A stretch of DNA of 64,000 nucleotides from Pyronema omphalodes (Eukaryota > Ascomycota > Pezizomycetes > Pezizales > Pyronemataceae). The stretch lies in assembly GCA_024516155.1 (NCBI GenBank), contig JAJJXM010000044.1, positions 62,001 to 126,000 on the forward strand. Reading direction: 5' to 3'. Positions 1 through 9,700 of the stretch are shown here, one piece after another (positions within the stretch are counted from its first letter, which is position 1; each line of letters opens with the position of its first letter). The position numbers and the translations under genes are program-made. The notes beneath the pieces are model-generated. The model did not search any database. It worked only from the letters and a program-made list of their open reading frames with translations, and was not told where the DNA came from.

Positions 1-264
1 CACTCTTGAGTTCAATGAAGATAACCTTATAAGAACTTCAAGGTTAGAAACTCTTAAGCTGTGTCGAGCATCAACTTAGAGAGTTTCTGTGTTTAGAAGT
101 TTAAGGAAATAAACAAAGATTTCAAGGGACAAAGAGATCCAAAGACGGGGACGAGAACGAGGACGTAAACAAAGATTTCGACAAAGTATTTGAATTTGTA
201 AATAAACAAATAACTGTGTAAGGAGAAAAGAAAAACAAAATAAACAAACAAAGAAACAATCCTC

Positions 265-272
265 TTATATAC
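265..272 (-). promoter_or_regulatory. Element A TATA box (3' LTR copy)
   Basis: GTATATAA in element sense lies about 45 bases upstream of the sequence proposed as the RNA 5' end (221-210). The same box is present in the 5' LTR at 19199-19206. Confidence 0.55.
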
Positions 273-412
273 AATTTTTCCTCCTTACACGCCGAGCCAC
301 TATTTGCAGATTTTTCCCGAAAAATAACTAAGTAAACAACGCGGTCGCGGTTGCGCGTTCTAGACGCGCTAACGCGTTCGTACCAAATGAGCGTGTTTGC
401 GTGCACAGCCTC

Positions 413-944
413 GTCGCGCGCTCGTTAGCGTATCTCGCGTGCGCGATAGCGTAACTCGCGTGCGCGGTAGCGTACTTCGCGTGCGCGCTAGCGTAACCCT
501 AAGCGCAGTCACGCGCGCGCTTCCGTAACCCTAATCGTGCGCGTGCGTCTGTAACCCTAACCCTAGCTGTGCGCGTACGGTCACAAACCTAACCCTAGTT
601 TGTGTGCGTGCGGGTGCAACCCTAACCCTAGTCATGTGAATCCAGATCAGCTGCGTTCGGAAAGATGGTGCAATACTGATAAGGTCACATGACTAGATCT
701 TATCTTATCGATCAGATGATCGTGCCCCAGCCCTAGTCACGTGTGCGCACATTAGTAGACCAGTGCGCGTGCATACTGATCTACTACTGATTACGGACAC
801 GTGACCGATCTTATCTAATCGGATAAGCTGATCGGTAGACCGTAGGTATGGAATTTCCCAAAAGGGATCCGAGCAGACCCCTAACCCTGGGGATAGGTCA
901 CGTGACCTTTTTGACAATTTGGGAATTGAGGGTAACCCTAACCC
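413..944 (-). promoter_or_regulatory. Element A U3 region with CG-rich repeats, CCCTAA motifs and E-boxes
   Basis: Three near-identical 21-bp CG-rich units start at 434, 455 and 476. Telomere-like CCCTAA clusters (TTAGGG in element sense) lie at 494-502, 526-534, 552-566, 589-598, 618-631, 878-890 and 933-944. CACGTG hexamers occur at 738-743, 798-803 and 899-904; the last is the core of a perfect 14-bp palindrome (895-908). All lie upstream of the element's TATA box, so they occupy promoter position. TTAGGG is bound by TRF/Tbf1-type proteins and CACGTG by bHLH factors in fungi; their use here is inference. Confidence 0.6.
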
Positions 945-1081
945 AGGCGAGTGACGAGTAATGATCGAAGACCGAAGGATAATAGAAATAAATAAACAAA
1001 CGAGTGCTGAATAATGAAGCGAATGATAATAGGTGAATGAATGACGAGGGGGGGGAAGGTAATAATTCTCGAGCCGTGACA

Positions 1082-1095
1082 GGATCCCCCTTCTT
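1082..1095 (-). other. Element A polypurine tract
   Basis: Directly inside the 3' LTR the element strand reads a purine-rich stretch with five consecutive G, the expected primer for plus-strand DNA synthesis. It lies just beyond the pol stop codon at 1121. Confidence 0.6.
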
Positions 1096-1120
1096 GGACT
1101 GAGCTCCGACGAAGTAACTT

Positions 1121-4100
1121 CTAAGATAAGTTGGGGAGGGGTCCCGGTTTATCGGGGTACTTTTTATGAAAGTCGTCAACGGCTTTACTGTCGGAATGGA
1201 GTTCGGCGGGTTCCCAATCGGGCATATCGTATCCAACCCATTTAACCATATACTGGAGTTTCTTCCGGTGAATTCGGGAGTCGAGGATAGCTTCGATGAA
1301 GTATTCGTCTTCACCGTCGATTTCCACCGGGGGTGGTGGGTCTGATTGTTGAACGGGGTAGGGGTTATTCGCAGCGGGTTCCAATAGGGAAACATGTTGA
1401 ACGTTGTGGCATTTCATCGTCGGGGGTAGTTCTAATCGGTAGGCACAGGGGGATACTTTGGCGATAATCTTGAGGGGTCCGTAACGTTTGTTGTCTAATT
1501 TCCGGGAGGGTCGACGGGTTTTCCAATTGCGGGCATTCATCCATACCAGATCTCCGGGCTGATAATTCGGTGACGGGAGTCGATGTTTATTGGCATTCTC
1601 TTGATAACGTAGATTAGCTCTATTGATTTCAGCTCGTAAATGGTTATGGATTTCGGCGAGGGTTTTCGAAGTTGTGAGGGCCCGTCGATCGTTTACATCG
1701 TTCGTAGCTGCTGGGAGTAAATCGAATTGGCAACGGGGGTCGAATCCTTTATTAGCAAAGAACGGGGAAGTTCCCGTTGTCTCGGATGCTTGGTTATTCG
1801 CAGCGAATTCTGCTAATGGTAACCAGTCAGCCCAATCGTCTTGAAGATAGTTGACGTGGGCTCGGAGGTATTGTTCCATAATAGCGTTCATTCGTTCTGT
1901 TTGACCGTCCGTTTGTGGATGGAATGCCGTAGATAATCGAGGCTCGATTCCCAAACGTCGACAGAGATTCTTCCAAAACAAAGCAGCGAATTGGGGTCCT
2001 CGATCAGAGATAATGGTAAGGGGGAGTCCATGCAATCGAAAGATGTGGGTAATAAACAAAGACGATAATTCCTTTGCGTCGATATCTGTTCGACATGCAA
2101 TCAGATGTCGTTCTTTGGTTAATCTGTCCACAACTACCCAAATTGCATGACACCCATTGGACCATGGTAATCCTGTTACGAAGTCCATTGATATGTCCTG
2201 CCAGGGTCTTTCTGGAATAGGTAGTGGGCGTAGGATACCAAACGGGGCATGTCTGGTAGGTTTTGAACGTTGGCAGGTATGGCAATTTCGAATATATCTT
2301 TCCACGTCTGTCCTCATCTGGGGCCACGTATAGGTTCTTGAGAGGTTTTCTAATGTTTTAGATCTACCTGGGTGTCCAGCCGTAGGAGAGTCGTGGGGTT
2401 GTTGCATTAGGTGTAATCGTAGAGGTTCGTAATTCGGGACCCATAAACATCCCCGGTAGAGTAAACAGTTATTGTTTACTGTACATTCAGCTAATGTAAT
2501 GTCTTTACAATAACGAGTGTTATTGTTTAGCATTTCAATAACCTTAGTAGGGAATGGGTCTTTCTCGTAGGCTTCCGTGAAGAGCTGGGATAAGGTGGGG
2601 TTTGTTTGTTGTGGGTCCGGTATTACGGTTCGTTGCGAATTCGTTATTGTTTGTTGATTACTGGGGGTAACAGCCGCAACGTGAAGGATATTCTCTGGCT
2701 TAATGATTGTTGTGTGGTTCTCTAGGGAGCGTTCATCCCCCTCTTTAGGCGGATCTCCGGATCGACGAGTCAGTGCGTCTGGTTTACCGCCTGCGGTACC
2801 GGGGCGGTAAACAATCTTAAAATTAAACTGAGACAAGAACTGGGACCAACGGGCTTGACGGCGGTTCAAGAGCTTTGTCGAAGTAAAATATTCCAGATTC
2901 TTATGATCTGACAGCACTCGAATGGGGTTAATAACAGATTGCAATTCGGGACGCCATTCTTCGAAAGCCCGGACGATAGCCATGAGTTCTTTATCGTATA
3001 TCTCATAATTACATTCGGCGGGGGAATGTTTCTTTGAGAAGTAAGCAATAGGATGTAAGATTCCTTCGTCATCTTACTGAGAAAGTACTCCGGCAGAGAC
3101 ATAATCGGAAGCATCGGTTTCGACAATAACATCCCGGTCTGGGTCGAAACGAGCCAGAACGGGGGCGGATGTAAATATCGATTTCGATTCCTCAAAGGCC
3201 TGTTGCTGGGGTTCCGACCAGACGAAAGGAACTCCTTTTCGTGTGAGTAACGTGAGAGGTTGGACTATTTTTGAATAGTTCTTAACAGAAGGTCGATAGA
3301 AATTTGCAAAACCCAAAAATGCTCTAACATCTTTGAGGTTCCGGGGAGATTCCCAATCTCAAACTGCAGTAATCTTCTCAGGGTCCATCTTTATTCCTTC
3401 TGTACTAATGATGAGTCCTAAGTACTTTGCTTCCTTCTGATGGAACTCGCATTTCTCTGGTTTGAGATGTAACCCTGCTTTTTCGAATGCTTCGAGGATC
3501 AATTTAACATGTTGTTTATGTTCTTCGAGATTATCCGAATAGATCAGGGTGTCATCCAAATAGGCAGTACAGAATCGATCAAGGTACGGTGCCAATACGT
3601 CGTTAATGAAATTCTGAAACGTTGCAGGGGCATTGGTAAGCCCAAAGGGCATATCCAATGATTCGAATAATCCGTACCGGGTACGAAAGGCGGTTTTGCA
3701 TCTTCCCCATTTGCCATACGTATTCAATTATACGCTACCCTAATGTCGAGCTTAGTGAACCACTTAGCTCTTGAAAGGTTCATTAAGGTATCCTGCATCA
3801 GGGGAAGAGGGTAGCGATTCTTGATCGTTCCGGCGTTGATTGCACGATAATCGACCACCAAACGCAATGAACCATCGCCTTTCTTTACGAAAAGAATGGG
3901 AGCAGCCGCTGGGGATGAAGAGGCACGGATCAAACCTTTGGTGAGGTTTTCATCTAACCAACGTTTCAATTCCTCCAGCTCTGGACGTGATAGGGAGTAA
4001 AGGGGACTGAAGGGAGGCTGAAAACCATCGACGAGTGATATCTTGTGATCCACCGGTCGATGGGGCGGTAACTTATCGGCATTGACTTTTTCGAAGATTC

Positions 4101-4969
4101 CCAAGTACTGGTGATATTCGGGTGGTACAATAGTCTTAAGATCCGGTTCCTCTTTCTCTGGTTGAAGAGCTGTGGTGATTTCTTTCAAAGATAAGGAGAA
4201 TTGTTCGACTTTTCCGTAACGGTTATTGGCATTGTTTAGGATTCGTCGAAACGTCGTAGCTGAAATAGCAGAGATCTTATTCTGTTGTGTCCGGAGCAAT
4301 ACCCTTAACAGGGGTGGGTGTTAACGTTGTTCGGTGGGGGAGGCAGTTCGGTGATGAGAATTTGATATCGTTGTTGGCGAAGTTTATTGTAACATCGTGT
4401 CCACGAAGCCATGGCATTCCTAAAACGAGGGGATAATGACCAAGCCGAGTAACGTAGGCAGTTAGTAATTCATGATGGTCTCCTATTGTACATTCGACTT
4501 CAACGTATTCGGTGATGTCTCCTGATGAAATGGGTCGACCATCAATTACTTCAACCATTTTGGGGTTTTTTAATTGATAACGGGGGAAGTTGTGTTGGCG
4601 TGCGAAGTCTTCGTTCATGAAGGAAATTCCTGCGCATCCGCAGTCTACGAGCGCATGAGTATCGATTTTGGTATTGTGTTCAGTTAGTGTACCTGGCACG
4701 ACCAAATGATTCCCATCAAATTCGTTTTCTTGTTTACTTGACAAAGAGCTAGCGGATACATAAACTATTTCCTGAGATGAAACGAAAGACGAGGCAGGGG
4801 CTGGTCCAACAACAGAGCCAACAGGCTGTTGATGGACTACTCTGTTCCCTGGTCGACGTCGGGGTTTGTTGGGATATCCAAAACCTCGGCGGCGGCTAGG
4901 CGAATCTTGCGGGAGTTGTTTGCTGCCAACGTAGAACATTCGTTCTTGAAGTGATCGGCTGATCCACAA
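1121..4969 (-). pseudogene. Element A pol (protease, RT, RNase H, integrase, chromodomain), inactivated
   Basis: The protease part (4969-4277) carries the motif LVDCGCAG, with Cys after the catalytic Asp. Reverse transcriptase follows (4299-3359, motif YLDD), then RNase H (TDASDYVSAG), integrase with an HHCC finger (NCHTCQRSK) and DDE residues, and a C-terminal chromodomain (EAILDSR, VKWVGYDMPDWEP). Lesions: a frame change between protease and RT near 4277-4299, TGA at 3724-3726, a shift near 3700, TGA at 3359-3361 and TAA at 3074-3076. From 3073 to 1121 the frame is open, covering RNase H through chromodomain. Pol lies in the -1 frame relative to gag and the two overlap, but I see no canonical slippery heptamer there. 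Confidence 0.92.
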
Positions 4970-5955
4970 TAAAGACAGAGTCCCTTAGCCATTCGTTCAT
5001 CACGACGGCGTTGGTTCTGAGCCTTTTGGGAAGCTGATGGGTCCATGTGGGCCGATGCGTAATGACCACTATTGGTATTCGTTGGGTGGGACACCGGGTG
5101 AGACGGCATGGAGCTGGAACGACTGGGGACCCAAGGAACGTGCCGTTTTGTGGTGTTTGAAGGAGCTCGAATTCTATAATCTAGCTTCAAACAAAGATCC
5201 ACAAACTTGGTGAAGTTCTGAGGTTCTTCGGCTTGGTAAACAAGACTGGTCTGAAGGTCTCGAGAGAGCCCACGCTTCAGAGCAGCCTTCTTTGCGTGTT
5301 CATCGTACTTCAAGATAGCCATTAATCGTTGGAACTCTGCCTAATATTGGCTAAACTCACGGTTGCCCTGTTGAAGTTTATCCAATTCCGCAGATGCAGT
5401 ACCAACTTGATCAGGATCTCCGAAGGCAGCTTCCAGAATTGTAATGAGAGCCTCAACGTCCTTAAGCTTAATCTTATCTGTAAGGACGTAGGGTTGGATT
5501 TGATTCTGAGCGTTGCCTTTGAGATATCCATAAGTATAACGTAGCTTATGTTGATCATCGGTAAAACAGGAGGAGTCTCCGGCCAGCTTGGATCTGACCT
5601 TCGAGATGAAGTTCAAGAGTTCCTTGCGTTCACCAGAGAACTCAGGTGGGTGGGGTAATTCGATAGGACGGGTATTCGGAAGGGGACCGTTCTTCGTAAG
5701 GGCTTGTAGGAGTCGAACGGAGGCGTTGGCGCTTTCGAGATCCCTCTCCAAGTCGGTAATTCGTTGGGCGTAGAGGGAGTTGTCCTTTCGAGCTTCTGTG
5801 AGTTCAACTCGGAGGTCGTCCCCAAGTTGACAGTCTCGTTCGTATTCCTTTACGGCGTTGCGGACCAGTTTGATCTTCGTGGGGTCCTGTTCGACCTCCA
5901 ACCTTTCGGCTTCGTTGAGGTACAGGGCCACGACGACCTTGTCATTTTGGTCCAT
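4837..5955 (-). pseudogene. Element A gag with one premature TAG
   Basis: The nucleocapsid-type zinc knuckle CLYCGSADHFKNEC (CX2CX4HX4C) lies near the C-terminus. The upstream part is a capsid-like helical domain preceded by a charged, probably coiled-coil N-terminus. A TAG at 5341-5343 replaces an aromatic codon in the conserved QYYAEF-type stretch, so the frame is broken into two open pieces of the same phase. The likely start ATG is at 5955-5953. Element B is inserted immediately upstream, so the gag start is now separated from its promoter by 12.7 kb. Confidence 0.88.
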
Positions 5956-5958
5956 TTC
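5954..5958. repeat. Target site duplication of element B, left copy (ATTTC)
   Basis: ATTTC directly precedes the TGTCA start of B's 5' LTR and is repeated at 18630-18634 directly after the TGACA end of its 3' LTR. It overlaps the start codon of A's gag. Confidence 0.95.
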
Positions 5959-6487
5959 TGTCACGGCAAACGCCTGACGAGCCGTTGTGTTGTTGCGTCA
6001 TCATTATGTTGTCGTTGTTGTTGTCGACATCGTGCCGTTGTCTTGCCGTGTTGTGTTGTGTTGTCGTTGTGTTGTTGTGTGTGCCGTGCCGTTGTGGTTG
6101 ATAGACTGATTGATGATGGATGACGTACCATGAGCTGGAGAGCTGTGGCGTCGCAGGTGAATTGATGGAGAACGGAAGCTTTCATGTAGCGATGTTGGAT
6201 GACGGCCCAGCAAGAGTGCTGGCCGCCCCTTTGTACATAAGGAGGCTTGCCTCCCCGTTGTCGAGTTCTCCATCGAACGTCTTGTGTCTTTCCCTTGTCC
6301 GTGGTAAAGACTTCTCCTTCCAGTCCCACGTCATTCTTGTCCTTGTCCCTGTCCCTGTTTCGTGTGCCGTCCGTCTGCCGTGCACTTCGGTCCTTGTCTT
6401 TCCGTTCCCCGTCCTGGAACCCGCCTAGTCCCCCTTGCCGGTAGTGTTCAGTGTGTTCTTTGAACGTCCGTTCCTAGTTCCCTGACA
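5959..6487 (+). repeat. Element B 5' LTR
   Basis: 529 bp, bounded by the inverted pentamers TGTCA and TGACA. A TATA-like TACATAA is at 6234-6240, and the presumed RNA start ATCGAACGT at 6272-6280, 32-38 bases downstream. Confidence 0.95.
6234..6280 (+). promoter_or_regulatory. Element B core promoter and presumed RNA 5' end
   Basis: TACATAA (6234-6240) is followed by ATCGAACGT (6272-6280), which is exactly complementary to the sequence just inside the LTR (6490-6498). The spacing suits a TATA-directed start. The start assignment rests on that complementarity, not on transcript data. Confidence 0.5.
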
Positions 6488-6489
6488 TT

Positions 6490-6498
6490 ACGTTCGAT
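6490..6498 (+). other. Element B primer-binding site, complementary to its own LTR
   Basis: ACGTTCGAT starts two bases after the LTR end and is the exact reverse complement of 6272-6280. There is no TGG directly after the LTR, as a tRNA primer site would need. This matches the self-priming arrangement known from Tf1. Confidence 0.65.
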
Positions 6499-6522
6499 CA
6501 ATTAATTATTCAACCGACACGC

Positions 6523-6765
6523 ATGAACCCCACCGGTTCTGCCTGGACCTACGCATTAAAACAAGCCTTGGAATCGCACACCCTAAACGAAACCTTTGGG
6601 ATTCCCGACAGATTCGCTGGCGCAGTGCGAAGAACCATCCGACGAGCAGAAAATAACTGCTACCTTGTGGTCCGCTGGGAACTCCAGGACTACACTTACC
6701 AGGAGCACATCCGCCGCACCATCAGACTCAAGCCAATCCTTAGAGCCCGCCAGAATGCATATTAA
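6523..6765 (+). CDS. 80-codon leader ORF upstream of gag in element B
   Basis: This small ORF begins 35 bases after the 5' LTR and ends with a TAA that overlaps the gag start codon in the string ATGCATATTAA. Its product is basic and mixed in composition (MNPTGSAWTY...ARQNAY), with no motif I recognise. The identical protein is encoded in element C (12766-12524). It could be a separate small protein read by termination-reinitiation, an N-terminal Gag part joined by frameshifting, or a chance ORF. Its ATG is the first one in the leader, which argues for translation. Confidence 0.5.
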   Translation: MNPTGSAWTYALKQALESHTLNETFGIPDRFAGAVRRTIRRAENNCYLVVRWELQDYTYQEHIRRTIRLKPILRARQNAY

Positions 6766-9700
6766 ACTTATTGACGAAGGACACTGGCAGCAAATTATGA
6801 ACGCTGCCACCATGACCCAGTTCCCCAACGGCCATGAACCGCTTACTTTCACCAAACAACTCGCGCAATCCATCCTAGACGCCCAAGACCATCCCACGGG
6901 CTACCTCTTAAACGACCTCGCGGAAACCCCCGGCTCCCGTAACAGCACTCGGGTCTCCAGCCCTGTCGCCTCCCGCGCCCCGGAAGCTCCCACCCCTGCC
7001 CCCATTCCCCCTGTCGTTATCCAGACTGGCTCCGTCCAGGTTTATCCAAATGGCCCAGAAACAGTGCCGCGAACCTGTCAGGGAACTAGGAACGGACGTT
7101 CAAAGAACACACTGAACACTACCGGCAAGAGGGACTAGGCGGGTTCCGGAACGGGGAACGGCAGGACAAGGACCGAAGTGCTCGTCAGACGGACGGCACA
7201 CAAAACAGGAACAGGGACAAGGACAAGAGTGACGTAGGACTTGGGAGAAGAAGTCTTATATTAGGAGCAAGGAGAAGACACAAGACGTTCCATGGAAAAT
7301 CTCGACAACGGGGAGGCAAGCCTCCTTATGTACAAAGGGGCGGCCAGCACTCTTGCTGGGCCGTCATACAATCATCGCTACATGAGCTTCCGTTCTCCAT
7401 CAATTCACCTGCGACGCCACAGCTCTCCAGCTCGTGGTACGTCATCCATCATCAATCAGTCTCTCAGTCACAATGGCACGGCGCACACAACAACACAACA
7501 ACACAACGGCAACACAACACAACACGGCAAGACAACGGCACGATGTCAATCAACAACCACGACAACATGATAACGCAACACAACGGCTCGTCAGCCGTGT
7601 GCCGTGACAGTACCCCCCCCGTTAGGCTCGAGTTCCTACGAGAGGAGAAGGTTTGTCTGGGTATAACTGGTGAAATTTCTCAGCGGCCTCAGTTTCGGAT
7701 AGGTTCGTTTCCGGTTCCCCGGTTGGAGAGTCATGGCCGGTCCACTTGACGAGGTACTGCAGGTTTCCTCTTGACCAACGGCTATCCAGAATTTCATCCA
7801 CGAACCATTCTTCTTCGCCGTCTACTACTACCGGTAGGGGCGGTGGAATAATCTGGCCAGGGAGGGGGTCCGAAGGGGCTGGGTTTAGTAGGGACACGGG
7901 GAAGGTCCTGTGGTGTTTCATGGTCTCCGGTATATCCAATTCATAGGCGTGGAATCCAATAGGCCGTAACACGGTGAAGGGGCCTAGGTGTTTGTTTTCT
8001 AGTTTCTTTGAGGGGCGGCGGGTTCTTAGGTTGCGGGCGTCCAGCCATACCAGGTCTCCTGGTTTGAAGACCGGCGCGGGGAGTCGGGAATTGTCGGCGG
8101 CCTCTATGTGGCGGGCTTGGGCGTATTTCATTTCCGAACGTAAGACGTCATGGATGTGTGACAACCTTTCCGCTACCTCGTTCGCTTTCACTTCTTCAGG
8201 ATTGTCTGTCCTGATTTCCAGTTCGAAAGAGCACTTGGGGTGTCGACCGTATATAGCGTAGAACGGAGACAGCGACGTTGTATCCGATACTTGGTTATTT
8301 GCAGCAAATTCTGCCAGTGGTAAAAATTTCTTCCAATCGTCTTGTAAATAACAGACGTACGCGCGGAGATTTTGCTCCGTAACCGCGTTAATTCTCTCTG
8401 TTTGGCCGTCGGTTTGGGGATGGAAGGCCGTACTCGTGGCAATTTCGATACCCATGCAATTTGCCAGGTGTTTCCAGAAATGGGCCACAAATTGCGGACC
8501 GCGGTCGGACACTACTGTGTCTGGCAGGCCGTGTAGTTTGAATACGTTTTCCAGGAAGAGTTGCGCGAAGCCTTCTGCGTCTATCGTGGAATGACAGGGC
8601 ACTAAGTGCCGCTGTTTCGTTAGTCGGCAAACGATCGCACATATTGCGTCGAAGGGTTCTGATGTCGGTAGTCCAGTAACAAAGTCCACCGATATATTCT
8701 GCCAAGGGTGGTGCGGGACCGGTAGGGGCTTCAAGGTTCCATAGGGTGCGTGGCGGGTAGCCTTTGTTCTTTTACAGGTGTGGCAATTTCGGACGAATTG
8801 GTCCACATCTTTTCTCATCGAGGGCCAGTAATAATTCCTGGCGAGGAGTTCGAAAGTCTTCGCACGGCCCGGGTGTCCCATTGTGGGGGGGTCGTGGTGA
8901 TTTTGCAGTAGTTTCAATCGTAGTTTATCCAGCGCGGGGACATAGAGGCAATCTCGGTAGTACAATCTGTTTTCCAACACGGAGCAATCGGCGAGCGATA
9001 TGTCCTTACAGATTTGTGTGCAATCTTCCAGCATTCCCAACACTCGGTTGGGGAATGAATCTGTCTTGTAGCCCTCTGTGAACAGGAGGTCTACTTCGGA
9101 AGGTGCGAGTTTCATGGGCGGGGTCATGCATAACTGAAAGTTCTGTGGCTTTAGAACAGCTTGCTGGTTCGCCAGTATGCGTTCGTCTCCCTCTTCCGGG
9201 AGGTCGGCGGCTCTTCTTGTCAGGGCGTCCGGTTTTCCTCCCAACGTTCCCGGTCGATAGGTGATCACAAAGTTAAACCGAGACAGGAACTCGGACCAGC
9301 GTGCTTGTCGTCTGTTCAGCAGCTTTGTCGTCATAAAGTATTCGAGATTCTTGTGATCCGTCAATACTTTTATAGGGAAGGCGGAGCACTCTAAGTGGGG
9401 ACGCCATTCCTCGAAACAACGAACTATTGCCAGTAGTTCTTTGTCGTAGATTTCGTAGTTGCATTCTGCCGGGGAATGCTTCTTGGAATAAAATGCGACG
9501 GGGTGTAACACGTTATCGTCGTCGTATTGTGATAAAACTCCAGCAGACACATAGTCAGATGCGTCTGTTTCTAGTACAATCGGTTTCTCGTAGTCGAAGT
9601 GCTTGAGAATAGGTGCTGATGGAAATGCGTCCTTCAGTCGGTCGAAGGCGCTCTGCTGATCTTTACCCCAGATAAAGGGGATTGCTTTACCATCTTTCTT

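Larger units (their letters stand above)
1..1081 (-). repeat. Element A 3' LTR (left copy, missing 60 bp)
   Basis: In element sense the LTR begins TGTCACGG at 1081 and would end CCGTTACA, giving an imperfect inverted terminus. The end is inferred from the other copy, which starts at 18875. Full length is therefore about 1141 bp, of which 1081 are in the window. In element order it holds a long U3 with CG-rich repeats and telomere-like motifs (about 1081-360), a TATA box near 266-271 and a presumed RNA start near 221. Confidence 0.9.

Noticed and set aside
6596..6754. Upstream in-frame extension of B gag starting at MGFPTD
   Set aside because: It overlaps the 80-codon leader ORF in another frame and its residues look like out-of-frame translation. 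The ATG overlapping the leader stop is a better start.
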